Shown here: positions 60,054 to 64,000 of the stretch, one piece after another
Numbering within the stretch: the first letter of the stretch is position 1
Layout of the letters: each line of letters starts with the position of its first letter
NCBI GenBank assembly: GCA_963422445.2
Contig: CAXXOV010000001.1
Span: 363,686-427,685, forward strand
Reading direction: 5' to 3'
Source of the DNA: G963422445 sp963422445
GTDB lineage: Bacteria > Pseudomonadota > Alphaproteobacteria > Thalassobaculales > Thalassobaculaceae
Length of the DNA: 64,000 nt
Translations under genes and position numbers: made by a program
The notes under the pieces: generated by a model
The model's database searches: none
Told to the model about the DNA's origin: nothing
What the model saw: the letters and a program-made list of their open reading frames with translations, nothing else

Positions 60054-61148
60054 ATGACTCCGACGGCGATCGACATCTTTGCCGGCGCTGGGGGCCTGAC
60101 GGTTGGCCTCAAACGCGCGGGCTTCCGCGTTGTCGCTGCGGTGGAGATCGAGGCCCATTCATTCGCTACCTACAAGGCGAACCATCCTGAGGTGCGGTGC
60201 CTGAAGCAGGACATCGCCACGGTCTCCGGCGACGCTCTTTTCGAACTCGCGGGAACAGACCGAATTGATCTACTGGCAGGTTGCCCGCCGTGCCAAGGCT
60301 TCACCAGCCTGACTGCAAAGTACAAGGGTAGGGAAGATCCTCGTAACGCACTCGTTCTCGAGATGGCCCGCCTCGCCGAGGAAATGCGGCCGCGGGCGAT
60401 CATGATGGAGAATGTCCCCGGATTGGCACGAAAGGGCGGATCGCTATACGGTCGAATGCAAGCGCGACTCCAGGCGCTCGATTACCGACTGACAGATAGT
60501 ATACTGCAAGTCGCTGATTACGGTGTCCCGCAGTTTCGGCGACGATTTGTCCTACTCGGTGGTCAAGGCTTCGAGATCGCCCTCCCGGACGCGACTCATT
60601 CCGGTACGCCGACTGGTAACCTTACGCGTTGGCGCACGGTAGGTGACACGATCAAGAACATGCCTGAACCCCTCACCTTGGCGGAGGCCAAGGCAAGGGG
60701 AGAGGTCGAGCGGTCCGACTGGCATGTCGTTCGAAAACTGTCGCGCGAGAACATCGAACGCATTAAGGCGGCGAAGCCAGGTGAGACATGGGCGCACATT
60801 CCCGAGCATCTCCGGCCGGCTTGTCACCGTGACGGCTATGTCGGATTCACCAATGTATACGGGAGGATGGTTTGGGACCGACCGTCACCTACGATTACCG
60901 GCGGCTGCACCACTCTAAGCAAGGGCCGCTTTGGTCATCCGAATGCCGACCGGACGATCTCCGTACGGGAGGCCGCACTTCTCCAGACCTTTCCCCGAGA
61001 CTACCGCCTTGACACACCGTTCATGGATTATGTGTGTAACATGATAGGCAACGCATTGCCGTGCGACTTTGCGGAAGCCCTCTCGCGGCGATGTCTAGAC
61101 GAGCTTAGCAAGCAGGCGAAAAGCATGTCCCCGACATTCTCCAGCTAG
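60054..61148 (+). CDS. C5-cytosine DNA methyltransferase (Dcm-like)
   Basis: This 364-residue protein has all major C5 motifs: I (AIDIFAGAGGLTVGLKRAG), IV with the catalytic Cys (LAGCPPCQGFTSL) near residue 79, VI (IMMENVPGL) near 118, VIII (VPQFRRRFVLLG), IX (SVREAALLQTFPRDYRL) and X (MIGNALPCDFA). It should methylate cytosine in a short target, protecting host and element DNA from its partner nuclease, most likely the MORC-like protein. A TTG at 60045 that overlaps the MORC stop is an alternative start. Confidence 0.92.
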   Translation: MTPTAIDIFAGAGGLTVGLKRAGFRVVAAVEIEAHSFATYKANHPEVRCLKQDIATVSGDALFELAGTDRIDLLAGCPPCQGFTSLTAKYKGREDPRNALVLEMARLAEEMRPRAIMMENVPGLARKGGSLYGRMQARLQALDYRLTDSILQVADYGVPQFRRRFVLLGGQGFEIALPDATHSGTPTGNLTRWRTVGDTIKNMPEPLTLAEAKARGEVERSDWHVVRKLSRENIERIKAAKPGETWAHIPEHLRPACHRDGYVGFTNVYGRMVWDRPSPTITGGCTTLSKGRFGHPNADRTISVREAALLQTFPRDYRLDTPFMDYVCNMIGNALPCDFAEALSRRCLDELSKQAKSMSPTFSS

Positions 61149-61303
61149 CGTAGGGGAGCCACCCGAAATTGCCTAAGGTCGGCGTGTTCGAGAGCGAATC
61201 CTTCGCCAATCCAACGGCTACGATCAATTGATACATCGGCTAGTAGGCGTCTCGTTGGCAGCACCACCCGAGCCGAACAATTGGTCAGAGTGTCGGGGTA
61301 CGG

Positions 61304-62677
61304 TCACAACCAATCTAGGTCCGGGCGGTCGGGAGGCGACCCAGCGTCGCCATCCGACTCCGCACCATCCCACGGCTCGGGCTCCGCGGATCTGCCCCAC
61401 AGCGGAGTTTGCTCCTTCTCAGGCAAGGTCGACCCCTTGGGGATCGGGGCCTCCGGCATGGCCGCCGATCTATCGAGGTGGTCCGTCTCGTCCGGTGAAG
61501 GTGGCGCCTCCGCTCGGTATCCCATAGCCCGGGCGATGACGGCGGCGGCTTGCACGGCGGCGTCGTGCAAGGCGCCATCGTCGAGATGGGCGTAGATCGC
61601 CGTCGTCTCGCGCTGGCGGTGCCCGAGTAACCGCCCCACCGTGCTCAGTCCGAGGCCGTTCATCACGCCCTGCGAAGCCCAGGTATGTCGGCAGTCGTGG
61701 ATGCGGAGGCCGGGTAGTGCGGCTTCCTTCCGTATGCCGACCCAGAACGTGTAGAGCCGTGCCGACGTCAGAACCTTGGGAAGTACCCGGTCAGTGCCCT
61801 GCTGCCGGGGCAGCACCGCGAGCAGCCGTGCCGCTTCGGGTCCGAGCCAGATCGTGCGCGGCCCGGTTTTGGAGTCAGCGATGCGCGCGCTCGCGCCGTT
61901 CTCGCCAAGTTCGCCGATCTCGTCCCACTTGAGGTTGAGGACTTCGGAGAGCCGCGCCCCGGTGAGCGTCAGCAGGCGGATGGCTGCCACCGGCCACGGG
62001 TGTTCTTCCTGATGTCTGTCGAGCACCGCGCCAAGGCGTTCCAACGCGGCATGATCGAGGTAGCGAGCGACGGACCGGCGCGAGTTCCTGACGATGTTGG
62101 CGCAGGCGTCGGGGACGTGTTCGCCCAGGTCGCCCCACTGCCGGGCGGAGGCGTGCATGGCGCGCAGGATCTCGAAGGCGCGGTTGGCCGCGCCGGGCTT
62201 GTCTGCGCTCGCGGCGTCGAACCATGCCGAGACCCGCACATGGTCGATGGCGTCGAGCCGGAGCCGCCCGAAGTGCGGCATCAGGCGATTACGCAGGTAG
62301 ATGTCGAAGGTATTGAGCGAGGACGGCTTCCAGCGATGCCTGCGCCGCTCCCGGTAGCGGGCGGCGAAGTCCCGAAACAGCGGTGCCATGCTCTTGCGCG
62401 GTGGCATCACGTCCTCGCCGCCCCACAAGCGGGCGAGCACGGCGGCGCCTTCCCGGCGCGCCGCGTCGAGCGGGAGTTCGGGGAAGCGCCCCAGCGTGAT
62501 CTTGCGCATGCGCCCCTGGGCGCGGGTCTGGAGGATGTAGGACCGGACGCCGGAGGGCTGCACCCGCACCCCGAAATGCGCCAGAAGGTTGTCCCACAGC
62601 GTGTATTCCTTCGCCCTCGGCTTCGCGGCGGCGATGGCCTTCACGGTCAGGCGGATGCGGTGCCTGCTGCCGCTCAT
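61304..62677 (-). CDS. int: Tyrosine site-specific integrase (downstream of two)
   Basis: This 457-residue integrase has an N-terminal DUF4102/arm-binding start (RIRLTVKAIAAAKPRAKEYTLWDN), a SAM-like core (residues about 100-200) and a catalytic domain with Arg in LTGARLSEVLNLKWDE near residue 239, HDCRHTWASQ near 327, GHRQRE and the nucleophile Tyr in TTAIYAHL near 362. Following the catalytic domain is a long, polar Pro-rich tail not usual in the family. The start overlaps the end of the second integrase gene by 4 bases. It likely integrates and excises this element; the gene position at the right edge agrees. Confidence 0.88.
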   Translation of the reverse strand: MSGSRHRIRLTVKAIAAAKPRAKEYTLWDNLLAHFGVRVQPSGVRSYILQTRAQGRMRKITLGRFPELPLDAARREGAAVLARLWGGEDVMPPRKSMAPLFRDFAARYRERRRHRWKPSSLNTFDIYLRNRLMPHFGRLRLDAIDHVRVSAWFDAASADKPGAANRAFEILRAMHASARQWGDLGEHVPDACANIVRNSRRSVARYLDHAALERLGAVLDRHQEEHPWPVAAIRLLTLTGARLSEVLNLKWDEIGELGENGASARIADSKTGPRTIWLGPEAARLLAVLPRQQGTDRVLPKVLTSARLYTFWVGIRKEAALPGLRIHDCRHTWASQGVMNGLGLSTVGRLLGHRQRETTAIYAHLDDGALHDAAVQAAAVIARAMGYRAEAPPSPDETDHLDRSAAMPEAPIPKGSTLPEKEQTPLWGRSAEPEPWDGAESDGDAGSPPDRPDLDWL

Positions 62678-63815
62678 CGTCTGCCCTCCTTCGCGTTTCC
62701 GGTCATGGCGTCGTTGACGATGCCGGAGATGCGTCCCGCCGCCTCGCGGACATGCTCGTCGGCGAGATGGGCGTAGCGCTCGGTGGAGGCGGTGTCGGCA
62801 TGGCCCAACAGGCGGCCGACGGTGTAGAGGTCGAGGCCGCTCATCACGGCGTGGGATGCGAACGTGTGTCGGCAGTCGTGGATGCGCATGTCGTCGAGCC
62901 CGGCGAGGCCGCGCAGCTTCTGCCAGCGCAGACCAAGGCCCTTCATCGGGCCGTCGCCCTTCCTGTTGGGAAAGACGTAACGCCCCTCTCGCGGCAGACC
63001 GTTCAGGACGGCCCGTGCGGGCGGCGGAAGCTGGATCGCCTTCGGCCCGGTCTTCGAGTCAGGCAGGACGGCGCGGGCGCCGCGTATCCAGTCCCACCGC
63101 AGGCCCGTGATCTCGGACGACCGCGCGCCGGTGAACAGCAGCAGCCGGATCGCGGCGGCTGCCAGCCTGTCGTCGGCGTGGTCGAGCACGAAGCCGAGGC
63201 GCTTCAGCTCGTCCAGCGAGAGGAACCGCTCGCGCGGGGTCGTTTTGTACCGCCGCATGTGCGGCAGGGGTTCGAGCCCTGGGGGCGGAGATCCCACAGC
63301 TCGGCCTGCCGCATCATGACCGAGAGCACCGGCAGGGTCCGGTTGGCGTTGCGGGCGTGCCGCTCATGGAGTCGAACCACCGCCGCACATCGGCCCGGTC
63401 GATCTCCGGGACGCGCATATTGCCAAAGAAGGGGATGAGATGGCGGTCGATCAGATGGCGGTTGCCTTCGCGCGTGGACGACTTCCAGCGCCGCCCCTGG
63501 CGGCGCATGAAGTCCTCGATGAAATCGGCGAACAGCGGGCCGGCCTGGCGCTCGGCCTTCGTGGCCTCGATCGCCGCGAGGGCTTTCTCTCTCGCCTCGG
63601 CGGCGGTCATCTCGTCGGCCTCGTGCCGAGAATCGTCTGGGCGCGCCAACCGGACGCAAGGCTTTGATAAAAAAGGTCTTCGTTCCGTCCTTCGCGACGG
63701 TGAAGCCGAACTGGGGCAGGTCGGTGTCGATGACGGTGAGGCCGTATCGCCCGGGCTTCTTCTCCCGGAAGGTGCGGCGCAGCGTGCGCTCGTTGATGGT
63801 CGTGTGGATGGGCAT
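62674..63815 (-). pseudogene. Second tyrosine integrase gene, three frameshifts
   Basis: Read in pieces the gene is another integrase. MPIHTTINERTLRRTFREK...FIKALRPVGAP is the arm-binding start. In a second frame comes EMTAAEAREKALAAIEATK to the WFDSM core. Back in the first frame comes NANRTLPVLSVMMRQAELWDLRPQGSNPCR, then in a third frame MRRYKTTPRERFLSLDELKRLG to the catalytic part with HDCRHTFASHAV and TERYAHLADEH. Breaks fall near 63625 (one base gained or two lost), 63350 and 63260 (one base lost each). With this many breaks real decay is plausible. The gene was presumably coupled with the downstream integrase by the 4-base overlap. Confidence 0.8.
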
Positions 63816-63826
63816 GGCCGTGTCTC

Positions 63827-63890
63827 CGTTGTCTGTTCCCTCGGCGCCGCCCGTTCCAAGGGAACGAAACGGCGCTTTGGACAGACAACG
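63827..63890. repeat. Nested three-tier inverted repeat upstream of the integrases
   Basis: Three perfect inverted pairs share a centre: CGTTGTCTGT (63827-63836) with ACAGACAACG (63881-63890), GCGCCG (63844-63849) with CGGCGC (63870-63875), and CGTTCC (63852-63857) with GGAACG (63861-63866). The structure starts 11 bases upstream of the second integrase's start codon. It may be an operator, a cruciform forming part of the attachment site, or a leader hairpin. Confidence 0.5.
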
Positions 63891-64000
63891 CGGCCCGCGC
63901 GGGGGATCTAGGCCAGAGGCCGGATCCGGCCTACGGGATTGTTATGAAGCGGGAAAACGTCTGGTGAAGGCGCGTCGGTCGGGTCTCGCTCGATGCACCA
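63891..64000. other. Right edge of the window, no gene seen
   Basis: I see no coding region, and no tRNA that would mark an attachment site, in the last 110 bases. The element's right boundary is not resolved. Confidence 0.35.

Noticed and set aside
63245..63275. T-arm-like sequence (ggggttcgagccctg) suggesting a tRNA attachment site
   Set aside because: On the minus strand it encodes GSNPC, a conserved phrase of tyrosine integrases, and no acceptor or anticodon arm fits around it.
1..64000. CRISPR array
   Set aside because: No regularly spaced direct repeats were seen anywhere in the window.
1..64000. Plasmid origin or partition genes (rep, parA/parB)
   Set aside because: None was recognised among the coding sequences, which supports an integrative element over a plasmid.

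Overview
The window is GC-rich (about two thirds G+C by eye) and gene-dense. It looks like most of one integrative and conjugative element (ICE) from a high-GC proteobacterium (Pseudomonadota). The evidence is a complete F-type (MPF-F) conjugation operon with a MobF relaxase and a TraD coupling protein, tyrosine integrases at the right edge, a self-cleaving S24 phage-type repressor at the left, and no plasmid replication or partition genes that I can recognise. No rRNA, tRNA or CRISPR array was found. The genus cannot be read from the sequence.

Layout. 1-2.1 kb holds the end of an IS630-family insertion sequence that has cut off an exported coiled-coil gene, plus a 16-codon remnant of a VapC-like toxin. 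2.4-4.0 kb is a control region: an S24 repressor divergent from a helix-turn-helix gene, with two -35 boxes overlapping on one palindrome. 4.0-27.25 kb is the transfer operon: traA, L, E, K, B, V, C, a degenerate HD-family gene, a small frameshifted gene, trbI, a traF-type signal peptidase, traW, ssb, traU, trbC, traN, traF, traH, traG, traD and traI. The relaxase gene traI carries a one-base frameshift. Most junctions overlap by 1-4 bases, so the operon is translationally coupled.

27.3-47.3 kb is a defence island. On the plus strand lie an HTH/ImmA-IrrE metallopeptidase gene, a PIN-like gene, and a SIR2-APAZ gene overlapping a short Argonaute gene (a SIR2-pAgo, or SPARSA-type, NAD-depleting system). 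On the minus strand and convergent with these lies a seven-gene operon: an AbiEi-like antitoxin, an AbiEii-like nucleotidyltransferase toxin, then a full class 1 DISARM set (drmD, drmMI, drmA, drmB, drmC).

47.4-52.4 kb is a minus-strand maintenance region (ribbon-helix-helix protein, DUF2493/SLOG protein, second SSB, a five-fold zinc-ribbon protein, small unknowns). It contains a roughly 400-bp gene-free stretch crowded with perfect stem-loops, which is the best oriT candidate. 52.7-61.15 kb is a second defence cluster on the plus strand: a broken HigB toxin gene with an intact HigA antitoxin, then a tight trio made of a single-chain nuclease/helicase/adenine methyltransferase (type ISP-like), a MORC-like GHKL ATPase with a PD-ExK nuclease-like C-terminus, and a C5-cytosine methyltransferase. 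61.3-63.9 kb holds two tandem tyrosine integrase genes (the upstream one frameshifted three times) preceded by a nested cruciform.

The most unusual points are the tight coupling of an AbiE-type toxin-antitoxin pair to DISARM, the type ISP/MORC/Dcm trio, and the HTH-protease/PIN pair in front of the SIR2-pAgo operon. Six of the seven frameshifts detected fit single-base losses. Either several genes are decaying or some of these are residual sequencing indels, and only the reads can decide. All gene calls rest on reading motifs and context, with no database search.
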